64,000 bases of DNA from CAMDPA01 sp964574325 (GCA_964574325.1 CAZNMY010000016.1:16270-80269), one strand, 5' to 3'; shown: positions 15,627 through 25,159, counted from the stretch's first letter. Notes: generated by a model not told the origin, from the sequence alone. Numbers and translations: made by a program.

Positions 15627-18272
15627 ATGGTCAAACCAAAACTGGGGCTCTACCGAGCCAAACGTGATTTCAAGAAAACGAGCGAGCCGCGCGGTGTCAC
15701 CGGGATCGCGCCCGCCGAATACCCGCGCTTCGTAATCCAGAAGCATGCCGCGACTCGTCTCCACTACGATTTGCGACTCGAGGTCGGCGGCGCGTTCAAG
15801 TCATGGGCCGTCACCAAGGGTCCATCGCTCGATCCCGCCGAAAAGCGGCTCGCGGTGGAGGTCGAGGACCATCCGCTCGACTACGGCGACTTCGAAGGTA
15901 CGATCCCGAAAGGTGAGTATGGCGGGGGGACCGTGATGGTCTGGGACCGCGGCTTCTGGACGCCCGAAGGAGATGCCAATGCAGAGGAGGCGCTTCGCTC
16001 GGGTGAGCTCAAGTTCACTCTTGCCGGACAGAAGCTGCAGGGTGACTGGGTTCTAGTGCGCATGCGTGGCGATCGTCAGCAGGAAAACCGCATCAATTGG
16101 CTGCTCATCAAGCATCGCGACGGTTTCGCGCGTGCCGATGATGCGGATGCGCTGCTCGATGACGATCGCTCCGTCGCCTCGGGCCGCAGCATGGAAGAAA
16201 TCGCCGCTGGAAAGGGGCGAGCACCTCGACGCTTCGTCACCGGGCGGGCGCGCACGATCGGTCCCAACGCCGTCTGGCATTCGTCCGAAAAGGGCGGTCA
16301 TCGCCATCCGCCGTCGAAGTCACGAGCCAGGCGCAGGGCCACCCGAGCCTGCGCAGTGAACATGCCGGCGTTCATTGCGCCGCAACTTTGCCAACCTGTT
16401 GCGCGTCCACCCGACGGCGAGGGCTGGGTGCACGAAATCAAGTTCGACGGATATCGCATGCAGTTGCGGGTCGAGAACGGCGCTGCGGTTCTTCGCACGC
16501 GCAGCGGCCTCGACTGGACCGGCAGGTTCGAGTCGACCGTGCACGCAGCCGTTGCTCTGCCTGATGCGATAATCGACGGCGAGATCGTGGCGCTCGACGT
16601 CACTGGCGCGCCCGATTTCACGGCGTTGCAGGCGGCTCTGTCGGAAAAGCGCTCCCAGCATCTGGTATACTTCGCATTCGATCTTCTGCACGCCGGCGAC
16701 GAAGACTTGCGAGCGCGCCCGCTAACGGAGCGGAAAGAGCGCTTGAAGCAGATCGTGTCGAAGCACGCACACAACCCGAACAACATTCGCTATGTCGAGC
16801 ACTTCAGAGACAGCGGCGACGCTGTACTCAAGTCGGCCTGTCGGATGAACCTCGAGGGCATCGTATCCAAGCGCTTGGATGCGCCGTATCGTTCGGGTCG
16901 CACGACCGCCTGGACCAAAGCCAAATGCCGCGGCGGACACGAGGTTGTCATCGGCGGGTGGAGTGGCTCCAAGACCAACCTGCGGTCGCTTCTGGTCGGC
17001 GTAAGACGCGGCAGACATCTCGTGCATGTCGGCCGTGTGGGCACCGGCTTCAACGCGCACAAAGCGAAGGACCTGTTGAAGAAGCTCAATGCGCTGGCCA
17101 CAAAAACGAGTCCGTTCAGCGGCAAGGATCCGCCGCACCGTATGCCGGACTGGACTTGGGTCAGACCGAAGCTCGTCGCCGAGATCGAATTCGCCGGGTG
17201 GACCGGCGCGGGTATGGTGCGGCAGGCGGCGTTCAAGGCACTGCGCGAGGACAAGCCCGCTTCAGACGTCCGTGCCGAGCGACCTGCCTCCGCCGCGATT
17301 ACGAGAAATGCAGCCGCCAACCTCCTACCGACGCCCATCCCTAGTGAACGCAACAACGTACTCGGAGTCGTCATCTCGAGGGCGGACAAAGCCTTGTGGC
17401 CGAAATACGAGACAACCGGCCCAATCACCAAGCTCGACCTCGCGCGCTATCACGAAAGCGTCGGATATTGGATGCTGCTGCATCTGAAGGGCCGGCCGTG
17501 CTCGGTCATCCGAGCGCCCGATGGTCTCACTGGTCAGCGGTTTTTCCAGCGCCACGCGATGCGCGGCACCTCGAGCCTCGTCACATTGACGAAGGTGTCG
17601 GGCGACCGGGCCCCTTACTTGCAGATCGACAGCATCGAAGCGCTGATCGCCATGGCCCAGATCGCTGCCGTCGAATACCACCCGTGGAATTGCGAGCCGG
17701 GGAGCCCCGATGTGCCGGGCAGGCTGGTGTTCGACCTTGATCCGGCACCGGATGTACCGTTCACCTCTACCATCACCGCAGCGCGCGAGCTCAGTACGCG
17801 CCTCGAAGCGCTGGGTCTCGTCACGTTCTGCAAGACCACCGGCGGCAAGGGACTGCATGTGGTGACCCCACTGAAGGTAACGGGCCGCCGTATGCTGGAT
17901 TGGGACGAGGCAAAGGCGTTCGCGAAAGCGGTTTGCGTCGCAATGGCCGGCGACAGTCCCGACAGGTACGTCGTCAATATGGCCAAGCGCATTCGGCATG
18001 GGCGCATTTTCCTCGACTACCTGCGCAACGACCGCATGTCGACAGCCGTTGCGCCGCTCTCGCCGCGCCTTCGGCCGGAGGCGACCGTGTCGATGCCGCT
18101 CCACTGGTCTCAAGTGCGCAAGGACCTCGACCCACTACGCTACACCATCCGCACCGCCCCTGCGCTGCTTGAGAAACACAAGCCGTGGGCCGACTACTGC
18201 CAGGCTGAGCGCCCGCTCGCCGAGGCGATCGAGAAATTCGTCAAGAGCCCGCAGCGAAAAAAGGGAAGTTGA
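15627..18272 (+). CDS. ligD: Multifunctional DNA ligase D
   Basis: 881 residues with three domains. 3'-phosphoesterase about 15-170 (FVIQKHAATRLHYDLRLEVG, EVEDHPLDYGDFEG). ATP-dependent ligase about 250-550, with the adenylated Lys in HEIKFDGYRMQ (near 272) and IDGEIVALD. Polymerase/primase of the AEP fold about 575-870 (VISRADKALWP, VFDLDPAPDV with metal-binding Asps, KTTGGKGLHVV). It repairs double-strand breaks by end joining together with Ku. No ku gene is in this window. The ATG at 15627 is chosen over an upstream in-frame ATG because the family begins here and the promoter lies just before it. Confidence 0.95.
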   Translation: MVKPKLGLYRAKRDFKKTSEPRGVTGIAPAEYPRFVIQKHAATRLHYDLRLEVGGAFKSWAVTKGPSLDPAEKRLAVEVEDHPLDYGDFEGTIPKGEYGGGTVMVWDRGFWTPEGDANAEEALRSGELKFTLAGQKLQGDWVLVRMRGDRQQENRINWLLIKHRDGFARADDADALLDDDRSVASGRSMEEIAAGKGRAPRRFVTGRARTIGPNAVWHSSEKGGHRHPPSKSRARRRATRACAVNMPAFIAPQLCQPVARPPDGEGWVHEIKFDGYRMQLRVENGAAVLRTRSGLDWTGRFESTVHAAVALPDAIIDGEIVALDVTGAPDFTALQAALSEKRSQHLVYFAFDLLHAGDEDLRARPLTERKERLKQIVSKHAHNPNNIRYVEHFRDSGDAVLKSACRMNLEGIVSKRLDAPYRSGRTTAWTKAKCRGGHEVVIGGWSGSKTNLRSLLVGVRRGRHLVHVGRVGTGFNAHKAKDLLKKLNALATKTSPFSGKDPPHRMPDWTWVRPKLVAEIEFAGWTGAGMVRQAAFKALREDKPASDVRAERPASAAITRNAAANLLPTPIPSERNNVLGVVISRADKALWPKYETTGPITKLDLARYHESVGYWMLLHLKGRPCSVIRAPDGLTGQRFFQRHAMRGTSSLVTLTKVSGDRAPYLQIDSIEALIAMAQIAAVEYHPWNCEPGSPDVPGRLVFDLDPAPDVPFTSTITAARELSTRLEALGLVTFCKTTGGKGLHVVTPLKVTGRRMLDWDEAKAFAKAVCVAMAGDSPDRYVVNMAKRIRHGRIFLDYLRNDRMSTAVAPLSPRLRPEATVSMPLHWSQVRKDLDPLRYTIRTAPALLEKHKPWADYCQAERPLAEAIEKFVKSPQRKKGS

Positions 18273-18351
18273 TGCGCCGATCGATCGCGGAAAGCTGCAC
18301 ATCCTCGTGCGTCATCCGCCATCAATGAAGTCTCGAAAAACACCTTCGCAG

Positions 18352-18972
18352 TCAGATCTCGTCGAGACCGGGATAAGCAGCTGCCTTCAAAAGCCGCGCG
18401 AGATGAGCCGCATTGCTGGCCAGCATCCGTGTCGTGAGCAGTGTCTTCTCCGCCGGATGGTCCAGGTCCTTGTAGTCGATCTTGCCCATCGCTTCGCCGA
18501 CCCAGTAGGTGCCGGAACCGGCCGCCAGCGTAAAGCCGACATCGTTCAGCGCTTGGAAGATTTCCGCGTGGCAGTGGTGAGCGCCGTCCTCGTTCCCGAC
18601 GACTGCAACGACGGCCACCTTGCCGAAGCTCGGCATGCGGCCGCGGCTGTCCGTATCGCTTAGGAAGGCGTCCATTCGCTCGAGCACTCGCTTCGCCACA
18701 CTCGACGGTTGACCGAGCCAGACCGGCGTTCCGAGCACGAGAATGTCGCAAAGCTTAATCTGCTCGAGCAGGTTCGGCCACTCATCACCTTCGCCTTCAT
18801 CACTCTTTACGCCCGCCTTGATGTCGTGGTCGACGACACGCACGATCTGGCCGACCACTCCATGGGATTTCAACTCCTCCAAAACCTCCGCGAGGATTGT
18901 GTCGGTCGAGGAAGACGCTTGGTGCCGCTTGAGCGTGCAGTTGAGCGCGAGCGCCGTGAGATTTACCGCCAT
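18352..18972 (-). CDS. Flavodoxin-fold NADPH-dependent FMN reductase-like protein
   Basis: 206 residues from ATG 18972. Flavodoxin-like fold: LTALALNCTLK (first strand and phosphate-binding loop), ILVLGTPVWLGQPSSVAKRV (typical flavin-ring loop), and VAVVAVVGNEDGAHH. Related proteins reduce quinones or flavins with NAD(P)H and limit redox cycling. Divergent from egtB, with a near-consensus EcfG promoter upstream. Confidence 0.82.
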   Translation of the reverse strand: MAVNLTALALNCTLKRHQASSSTDTILAEVLEELKSHGVVGQIVRVVDHDIKAGVKSDEGEGDEWPNLLEQIKLCDILVLGTPVWLGQPSSVAKRVLERMDAFLSDTDSRGRMPSFGKVAVVAVVGNEDGAHHCHAEIFQALNDVGFTLAAGSGTYWVGEAMGKIDYKDLDHPAEKTLLTTRMLASNAAHLARLLKAAAYPGLDEI

Positions 18973-19029
18973 TGTACTTCCTATCAGCTTCATGCACGCA
19001 GAACTTCAGGAGAGCGAAAGCTCGACAGT

Positions 19030-19054
19030 AACGCCTGAACCTGCATCGGGTTCG
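19030..19054 (-). promoter_or_regulatory. EcfG-like promoter for the flavodoxin-like gene
   Basis: Minus strand: CGAAC at 19054-19050 (one mismatch), 16-nt spacer, CGTT at 19033-19030, about 58 nt before ATG 18972. Confidence 0.5.
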
Positions 19055-19075
19055 ACCATGTGTCTCAAATCTCAG

Positions 19076-19101
19076 GGAACCAGAGCTTAATGACGGCCGT
19101 T
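19076..19101 (+). promoter_or_regulatory. EcfG-type promoter for egtB-egtD
   Basis: GGAAC at 19076-19080, 17-nt spacer, CGTT at 19098-19101, 48 nt before the egtB start. Confidence 0.75.
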
Positions 19102-19148
19102 GTCCGGTATCTGCTCACGACGTCAGAACTTCGACAGCGGATGGGAAA

Positions 19149-20432
19149 ATGGGCGATAGTGCCGTGCGAGCCGCGCCGTGCGCTGCGTTGGAGCGGCGGC
19201 TTTTCGAGACGAGGCGGGTGTCGCTCGAGCTTGTCGACCCGCTGACCAGCGAGGACATGGTCGTCCAGGCGACGGACGACGCCAGCCCGACGAAATGGCA
19301 CCTCGCGCACGTCTCCTGGTTCTTCGAGACATTCGTTCTGTCGCGCCATCTGCCCGGCTATCGCCTGTTCGATCCAGCTTTTCAGTATTGTTTCAACTCG
19401 TACTATGAGACCGAGGGGCCCCGTCATCCGCGGTCCCGGCGTGGACTTCTGTCGCGTCCCTCGACAGAGCGGGTGCTCGCGTATCGCAATCATGTCGACG
19501 CAGGCCTCGACGATCTGTGTGAACGGCGCGTGACAGCAATCCCCGAAGTTGCGCGGCTGGTCGAGATCGGGATCAATCACGAGCAGCAACATCAGGAACT
19601 GTTGCTGACCGACATTCTTGCACTGTTCGCAGCCAATCCGCTCCGACCTGCCTACCGCCCCCGCGGTCCACATGCAAACCCGAACGCGGAAGTTCCCGTG
19701 TCGGCCGGTTGGGTGGATTTCTGCGGAGGTGTGTTCGACATCGGCCACGCGGGCGACAGCTTTGCGTGGGACAACGAGAGCCCGCAACATCAGATGATCG
19801 TGGCGCCGTTTCGCATCGCCGATCGTCTCGTCACCAACGGCGAGTGGCTCGAGTTCATGGCGGACGGCGGTTATCGTTCGCCGCTGCTTTGGCTGTCGGA
19901 CGGCTGGGGCGCCGTGCAACAGGGCGGGTGGAACGCACCCCTTTATTGGGAGCAGCAGGACAGCGCGTGGCTCGCTTGCTCGCTCGAGGGTCCGCAACCG
20001 ATCGACACGGCGGCCCCCGTCGCACACGTGAGCTATTACGAGGCAGATGCGTTCGCGCGGTGGGCCGGCAAGCGGCTGCCGACGGAGTTCGAGTGGGAAA
20101 TCGCAGCGAGAGGCCTCAGCGTTGAAGGAAACGATCTCAGCCGGGGGCACCTGCGCCCCAAAGCCGCCGCCGCGTCGACGGGTAGGCCGCAACAGATGTT
20201 CGGCGACGTCTGGGAATGGACGCAGAGCGCGTATCTGGCCTACCCCGGCTACCGTTCGGCAGCCGGTGCGCTTGGCGAATACAATGGAAAGTTCATGGTC
20301 GGCCAACACGTGCTCCGCGGCGGCTCCTGCGTGACGCCGACGGGGCACATCCGCCCTACTTACCGCAACTTCTTCTATCCTCACCAGCGCTGGCAGTTCA
20401 CGGGACTGCGGCTCGCCTCGGAGTTCGATTGA
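19149..20432 (+). CDS. egtB: Ergothioneine biosynthesis protein EgtB
   Basis: 427 residues. The N-terminal DinB-like part carries the iron ligands: WHLAHVSWFFE and GINHEQQHQELLL (HX3H-type pair). The C-terminal formylglycine-generating-enzyme-like domain runs from about 180 (GGVFDIGHAGDSFAWDNE ... VLRGGSC). EgtB is a non-heme iron sulfoxide synthase joining a thiol (gamma-Glu-Cys or Cys) to trimethylhistidine. Its stop overlaps the egtD start by one base (TGATG), so the two are coupled. No egtA, egtC or egtE is in the window. Confidence 0.93.
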   Translation: MGDSAVRAAPCAALERRLFETRRVSLELVDPLTSEDMVVQATDDASPTKWHLAHVSWFFETFVLSRHLPGYRLFDPAFQYCFNSYYETEGPRHPRSRRGLLSRPSTERVLAYRNHVDAGLDDLCERRVTAIPEVARLVEIGINHEQQHQELLLTDILALFAANPLRPAYRPRGPHANPNAEVPVSAGWVDFCGGVFDIGHAGDSFAWDNESPQHQMIVAPFRIADRLVTNGEWLEFMADGGYRSPLLWLSDGWGAVQQGGWNAPLYWEQQDSAWLACSLEGPQPIDTAAPVAHVSYYEADAFARWAGKRLPTEFEWEIAARGLSVEGNDLSRGHLRPKAAAASTGRPQQMFGDVWEWTQSAYLAYPGYRSAAGALGEYNGKFMVGQHVLRGGSCVTPTGHIRPTYRNFFYPHQRWQFTGLRLASEFD

Positions 20433-21394
20433 TGGTGCTCGCTACGACACAGAAGCCAGACACGAGGCAGCGCGAGGCGATTGACGAGTTCAGAGACGAT
20501 GTCCTCGGCGGCTTGGCGAAGCCGCGCAAGACTCTTCCTTGTCGCTACCTTTACGACGCGCGTGGAAGCGAGCTGTTCGAAGCGATCACGAACCTTCCGG
20601 AATACTATCCCACTCGCACCGAGCGCAGCATCCTCGAAACCAATGCCGAGGAGATCGCCGCGCTCGTACCCGAGGGTGGCGTGCTCGTCGAGTTCGGCTC
20701 TGGCTCCAGTGTCAAAACCGAAATTCTGCTCGCGAAGCTGCCGCGCATCTCTGCCTACGTCGCGATAGATGTTTCGTCGAGCGCTCTGGAAGGCGCGCAA
20801 GATCGCCTCCGCAAGCGCTTTCCTCACCTCGAAATTCGCACCATACACGGCGATTTCTCACGGTCGTTGGTATTTCCACCCGACATTGCAGCGCGTCACA
20901 TCACGGGATTTTTCCCGGGCTCCACCATCGGCAACCAGACGCCTCGTGAGGCACTCGAGCTACTGATCGCGTTGCGCAAGCTGGTCGGCCCAATGGGGCA
21001 GCTGATTGTCGGGGTGGATGTGAAAAAGGACGTGCGAACGCTAATCGCTGCGTATGATGACGCGGCCGGCATTACCGCTGCGTTCAATCTCAATCTGCTT
21101 GCCAGGATCAATCGCGAACTCGGCGCCGACTTCGATCTCGCTCGCTTCGAGCACCGTGCGCTGTATGATCCACGCGAAGGGCGCATCGAAATGCACCTGA
21201 AAAGCATCGCCGCCCAAAACGTGACGATATGGGACGAGTGCATCCACTTCGCGGCTGGCGAAAGCATCCACACCGAGAGCTCCTACAAATACACTATAGA
21301 GGAGTTCCAGAAGTTGGCGCGCCGTGCCGGATGGGAGCCAGCACGCGTCTGGATCGACCCCAAAGCCATGTTCACCGTGCACGGCCTCGCATGA
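20432..21394 (+). CDS. egtD: L-histidine N-alpha-methyltransferase EgtD
   Basis: 320 residues, the normal family length, starting at the ATG that overlaps the egtB stop. SAM-binding features: VEFGSGSSVKTEILL and AIDVSSSALEGA; substrate-site region FFPGSTIGN. Family N-terminus LPCRYLYDARGSELFEAIT is present. It trimethylates histidine to hercynine, the substrate of EgtB, giving the redox buffer ergothioneine. Confidence 0.95.
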   Translation: MVLATTQKPDTRQREAIDEFRDDVLGGLAKPRKTLPCRYLYDARGSELFEAITNLPEYYPTRTERSILETNAEEIAALVPEGGVLVEFGSGSSVKTEILLAKLPRISAYVAIDVSSSALEGAQDRLRKRFPHLEIRTIHGDFSRSLVFPPDIAARHITGFFPGSTIGNQTPREALELLIALRKLVGPMGQLIVGVDVKKDVRTLIAAYDDAAGITAAFNLNLLARINRELGADFDLARFEHRALYDPREGRIEMHLKSIAAQNVTIWDECIHFAAGESIHTESSYKYTIEEFQKLARRAGWEPARVWIDPKAMFTVHGLA

Positions 21395-21926
21395 TGAGAG
21401 TCGAGGGACCAGTATGGCTGCACTCGACGCGTTACGGCCGAATGTGCACGACCAAACCGCCCGACCGGACAATCGAGGTACGAAACTCTTCAGGATTGCT
21501 CAAGGGTTCGTGCGGGGAGCGGCTTTGCCAAGCGTCTGTTGCGCGAGAGCGGAAATACGCTCGAGTCGACGCGGCCCCGATGCGTCGCCGAGCGATATGA
21601 AATCAATACAGCGGCACATGCGCCACATACGTCGACGACCCCGCGCGGAGCCATCGGCCGTATCGGCCGCGGTTCTGATCAAGGCATCGAGACACCTGCA
21701 CAGGAGCACGGTGACCGTCCGTAAGACGTCGAACCGACACGTGTCGGGTGGCGTGCAACCGTGTATCGGCTGGCTCGTCCGCTGATGCGACCCCGCTGCA
21801 ACACGGTGACCAGACGAGGGCGGAGGCCCGCCCGCTTCCGCCCTCGACCAGATCCGCGCTTGGTGGGCCGCACAGCATGACGTTCGCCCGCACCTATCGA
21901 GCACTGACGTTGCTGCTCTCGGCCAT
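21395..21926. other. Long intergenic region, no gene recognised
   Basis: About 530 nt downstream of egtD. Open frames on both strands are Arg/Cys-rich and show no domain or codon pattern like the neighbours. No clear terminator or RNA gene seen. Confidence 0.5.
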
Positions 21927-21951
21927 CGAACCAACATGGGCTCCGAGCGTT
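21927..21951 (+). promoter_or_regulatory. EcfG-like promoter for the Crp/Fnr gene
   Basis: CGAAC at 21927-21931 (one mismatch), 16-nt spacer, CGTT at 21948-21951, 25 nt before the first possible start. Confidence 0.45.
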
Positions 21952-21976
21952 GTAAGAGGAGTCGCGTCTCCAGCCA

Positions 21977-22705
21977 ATGACGTCCATGATGCCCTCTCGG
22001 CAAATCCGCACGAATCAAGTTTTATTGAGATTACGGCCGGCGGACCGCACGCTCGTAGAGCGCCACTTGAACCCCGTCGAGCTGGCGCCGGGCGCGGTAC
22101 TCTACGAACAAGGTGAACCGATCTCGACAGTGTACTTTCCGTTGTGCGGCCAGGTCTCACTTGTTGTTGTTGCTGCAGACGGGCGGGAGACCGAAAGCGC
22201 GGCTATAGGCAACGAAGGCGTGGTCGGACTAGGAGGCTGCATCTCTGGGGGAACCTCGTTTACGCATCAAAGGGTCCAGCTGCCCGGAGCAGCCATGCGC
22301 ATAGCGCGCGATCCGTTTGTCGAAGCCTTGGAGTTCAGTAGCACTCTCCGCGGAGCGCTCGCGGCGCATTACGACGCGTTTGCCGCTCAGCTGCTGCAAT
22401 CGGCGTTTTGTCTCGGCAATCACCAAGCGTTGGAGAGGGTCGCACGCTGGTTGTTGACCGCCTACGATACGGTCGAGGAAGACGGGCTAGCGCTCACCCA
22501 GGACACGGTTGCACGGGCACTAGGGCTCACCCGTCCGACGATCACTCTTGCGTTGAATCACGCCAGCGCTGCCGGTGTGCTCCGCGTCGAGCGCGGCCGC
22601 CTCGTACTTCTGAATCGGCGAGGTCTCGAATCTCTCGCCTGCTCCTGCTACTCGATCATTCGGGCAAACTTCAACCGCTCCGATGTTAGCCAGTCGACAG
22701 AATAG
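21977..22705 (+). CDS. Crp/Fnr-family transcriptional regulator
   Basis: 242 residues; three closely spaced Met codons make the exact start uncertain. Cyclic-nucleotide-binding-like domain about 15-140 (LAPGAVLYEQGEPISTVYFP) with no Cys cluster for an Fe-S sensor, then a winged HTH near 180-225 (ALTQDTVARALGLTRPTIT). This type is common in Bradyrhizobium relatives as Crp-like regulators of unknown signal. The HTH recognition helix is intact. Stands alone, downstream of a near-consensus stress promoter. Confidence 0.88.
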   Translation: MTSMMPSRQIRTNQVLLRLRPADRTLVERHLNPVELAPGAVLYEQGEPISTVYFPLCGQVSLVVVAADGRETESAAIGNEGVVGLGGCISGGTSFTHQRVQLPGAAMRIARDPFVEALEFSSTLRGALAAHYDAFAAQLLQSAFCLGNHQALERVARWLLTAYDTVEEDGLALTQDTVARALGLTRPTITLALNHASAAGVLRVERGRLVLLNRRGLESLACSCYSIIRANFNRSDVSQSTE

Positions 22706-23196
22706 GATGCGCAATCCCATCTAGGGCTGGCGTGCGAGCGGTTCGGTCCCGGAGGTCGAACAGCTCCGCCCGGTTCCATGAGAACCGGGAGGCGGGCGAA
22801 AACCGCGAAGCTCGCCCGATCCGCTGCCTTGTTCCCCCGGCCCCCCTACAACGCAACGGAATGTTCCCATGCGCGCCTGTCGTTGTCTGTTCGCCAGTCG
22901 ACACAGCGAGGCGAAGCGACACCGCGGCAAGCGCCCGACCAATGCCGGAGCGCTCGGCTACGTGCGAGCAGTCACCAGTCCGTCCGAGAAATAGAATGTG
23001 AGGCCCGGCCCCCAGGAGAACCGACGAGCGCCCCGCCAGGGCCGGCAAGCATTTGGCCCGGCTTCGGGCAAGAGCCTCGAACCTCTCGGAGTGTCAGAGA
23101 ACACCAGCTTCGAGCATCACGCGTGGAACCGAAAGCGCTTCCGACGACTTGTTTCGAAGACCAATCACTTCACGCTTCGATCGGAGCAATAGCACT
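22706..23196. other. Intergenic region with one hairpin
   Basis: About 490 nt. An 8-bp perfect hairpin (CCCGGTTC/GAACCGGG, 22769-22789, 5-nt loop) lies 63 nt after the Crp/Fnr stop and may end its transcript, although no T-run follows. No gene is supported. A GGAAC at 23125 has no -10 box at the right distance. Confidence 0.45.
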
Positions 23197-23562
23197 ATGC
23201 GGACTATTTGCACGCTAATGCTGGCAATCGCGTTCGTTGGCGACGCGGCGCTCGCGCAGACAACGCCCCAAACCCCAGCGATCAAAGACCCCTCTGTTCG
23301 AAATGCTCCGCCGGATCGCGGAACCACTGGTCGCGGAACCGGCACTGAAGGCGTAGCCGCAATCGCGCCGCTCTCTGTGCTCGAGAACGGAGCGAACAGC
23401 TTTACAGAAGCCCAAGCGCGATCGCGACTGGAGAGTGTCGGTTTCACGAATATCACCGAGTTCCAGAAAGACGCGCAGGGCATCTGGCGGGGCAAGGCAA
23501 TGCGCGAAGGCCGATCTGTCAGTGTCGGACTGGACTACCAAGGCACGATCGGCAGCCAGTGA
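23197..23562 (+). CDS. Small exported protein (hypothetical)
   Basis: 121 residues. A Sec-type signal peptide (MRTICTLMLAIAFVGDAALA) precedes a low-complexity Pro/Thr/Gly stretch. A C-terminal module of about 55 residues follows (FTEAQARSRLESVGFTNIT, then GIWRGKAMREGRSVSVGLDY), resembling a PepSY-like fold. Similar small periplasmic proteins are common in soil alphaproteobacteria, function unknown. The gene is 35 nt before the YflT-like stress gene and may share its transcript. Confidence 0.75.
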   Translation: MRTICTLMLAIAFVGDAALAQTTPQTPAIKDPSVRNAPPDRGTTGRGTGTEGVAAIAPLSVLENGANSFTEAQARSRLESVGFTNITEFQKDAQGIWRGKAMREGRSVSVGLDYQGTIGSQ

Positions 23563-23597
23563 GCCTCGACCTCGGAACGCACAATCGGAGTAAGCAC

Positions 23598-24272
23598 ATG
23601 AGAATCATCACCGCACTCTTCGACACCTACGAAGCTGCCGGCCGAGCAGTCAACGCACTCCGCAGCTCAGGTGTGGCGAACGACGACATCTCTATCGTGG
23701 CGAACCACGAGGCCCGCGGATCGACCGCCACCGCCGCTTCGAACGCCGACGACGGTGCGAGTGGCGCAGGCACAGGTGCCGCAGTCGGGGCTGCATTGGG
23801 TGGTGGAGCGGGCATGTTGGCTGGGCTGGGAATGCTTGCGATTCCGGGATTGGGTCCGCTTGTCGCCGCAGGTTGGCTCGCTGCTACTTTGACCGGCGCC
23901 GTGGCTGGCGGGGCAGCCGGCGGACTCATTGGCGGGTTGACTGGGGCAGGCCTCCCGGAAGAGGCTGCGCACAAATATGCCGAAGGAATTCGGCGGGGCG
24001 GAACGCTCGTTACGGTTCGGGCAGCTGAAGGACAGGTCGATCGGGCGGCTCAAATCCTCGATGAGCAAGGAGCGGTCGACATCGATGAACGCTCCGCGGC
24101 TTGGCGGCGCGACGGCTGGAGCGGCCGTTTCGAGGATTCTGCAGCTTCGTCGCCGTCTCTGGCGACGTCAGTGCCGGATACGACGCCCGCACGGCGGCGC
24201 GCTCGCGACTTCCCCGCAAACGAACCCGATGATCGCCGCCGCACTGGAACAGACAGCAGTCATCGTGCGTGA
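23598..24272 (+). CDS. General-stress protein with YflT-like N-terminus and glycine-zipper middle
   Basis: 224 residues from ATG 23598. The N-terminus (MRIITALFDTYEAAGRAVNA) matches heat-induced YflT-like stress proteins that carry a ferredoxin-like fold. A Gly/Ala-rich hydrophobic centre (about 55-125, GAAVGAALGGGAGMLAGLG) looks like glycine-zipper membrane segments. A second fold copy follows (GGTLVTVRAAEGQVDRAAQI). The tail is polar. Function unknown; placed before a strong hairpin and convergent with the sigma-factor gene. Confidence 0.8.
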   Translation: MRIITALFDTYEAAGRAVNALRSSGVANDDISIVANHEARGSTATAASNADDGASGAGTGAAVGAALGGGAGMLAGLGMLAIPGLGPLVAAGWLAATLTGAVAGGAAGGLIGGLTGAGLPEEAAHKYAEGIRRGGTLVTVRAAEGQVDRAAQILDEQGAVDIDERSAAWRRDGWSGRFEDSAASSPSLATSVPDTTPARRRARDFPANEPDDRRRTGTDSSHRA

Positions 24273-24430
24273 GTCTGGTCGACGGAACTGGTGGGCCAGC
24301 GCGGAGCATTCTTCGCGTTCGCACGCCAATTCTCGGCTTTGCACGTTGAACGGAGCGGACGGACGCCGGCCGGATCGAAGATCGTCGGTCAGCAAGTGTA
24401 TGGGTGCCTGACGAAAATGACGGAATGCGC

Positions 24431-24457
24431 CGCGGCCCTCGACGATCGAGGGCCGCG
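24431..24457. terminator. Hairpin between convergent genes
   Basis: Perfect 12-bp stem CGCGGCCCTCGA/TCGAGGGCCGCG with a 3-nt loop, followed by CTTCTGTT. It could end the stress-protein transcript and, in the other direction, the sigma-factor transcript. Confidence 0.6.
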
Positions 24458-24520
24458 CTTCTGTTCGAGCAGCGTCTCAAAGACGCGCCTTCCGAGGAGG
24501 GAATCGCGATTTACTCACCC

Positions 24521-25123
24521 TCAACCGACGCTGGCGTGCGCACCGTCGAAGACTATTGCTCCGAACAGCGGCTCGGAGCCGTAGTCAGCGCCGGAGGCTA
24601 CGCCGAGCAGCTGGACCAATCGCGTGCGCCCCCGGTTCACCCGGCTCTTGATGGTACCCACCGCACAGCCGCTGATCTCAGCCGCCTCCTCGTAGGAAAA
24701 GCCGGCGGCGCCGATCAGGAGCAGAGCCTCTCGCTGGTCCACCGGCAGCTTGTCGAGTGCCGCACGGAAATCGTGCATGTCGAGCCTGGTCAGCTGCTCC
24801 GGCAGCACGGCGAGGCGGGCCGCCATGTTGCCTTCCGCGTCCTCGATCTCGCGCCGCCGCTTGCGCAGTGACGAGAAGTACGTATTGCGTGCAATGGTGA
24901 ACAGCCAGGCACGCAGATTGGTGCCTTCATTGAACTGGTCGAGGTGGCTCCAGGCCCGCAGCAGCGTGTCCTGCACCAAGTCGTCGCCGCGGTCGACGTC
25001 GCCGCACAGCGAGATCGAGAATGCCCGCAGTTGCGGCAGCGTGGCGAGCAGGTCGCGCTTCAGCTCTGCCGAACATACGCCAGTCTCAGACGTCGAGATG
25101 ACGCCAACGTCATTACTCGGCAT
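24521..25123 (-). CDS. ecfG: EcfG-type sigma factor
   Basis: 200 residues. Region 2: LRAFSISLCGDVDRGDDLVQ and LLRAWSHLDQFNEGTNLRAW; region 4: LPVDQREALLLIGAAGFSYE followed by EAAEISGCAVGTIKSRVNRG. The pattern is that of ECF15/EcfG, the master of the alphaproteobacterial general stress response, normally held by NepR and freed by phosphorylated PhyR. Unusually no nepR lies beside it and phyR copies are 12 and 23 kb away, so it could be a secondary EcfG. The ATG at 25123 is 36 nt after an exact EcfG-type promoter, indicating autoregulation. Confidence 0.9.
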   Translation of the reverse strand: MPSNDVGVISTSETGVCSAELKRDLLATLPQLRAFSISLCGDVDRGDDLVQDTLLRAWSHLDQFNEGTNLRAWLFTIARNTYFSSLRKRRREIEDAEGNMAARLAVLPEQLTRLDMHDFRAALDKLPVDQREALLLIGAAGFSYEEAAEISGCAVGTIKSRVNRGRTRLVQLLGVASGADYGSEPLFGAIVFDGAHASVG

Positions 25124-25159
25124 GGAACCCCCGATCGTGACTCTACCGAATGCGAGGAC

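Noticed and set aside
21500..22018. 172-residue minus-strand frame before the Crp/Fnr gene
   Set aside because: Cys/Arg-rich, no domain, and overlaps the regulator start and its promoter.
22686..23048. 120-residue minus-strand frame after the Crp/Fnr gene
   Set aside because: No ribosome-binding site or family pattern; composition like random high-GC sequence.
23125..23160. Possible EcfG promoter before the small exported protein
   Set aside because: GGAAC is present but no CGTT-like box lies 16-17 nt downstream.
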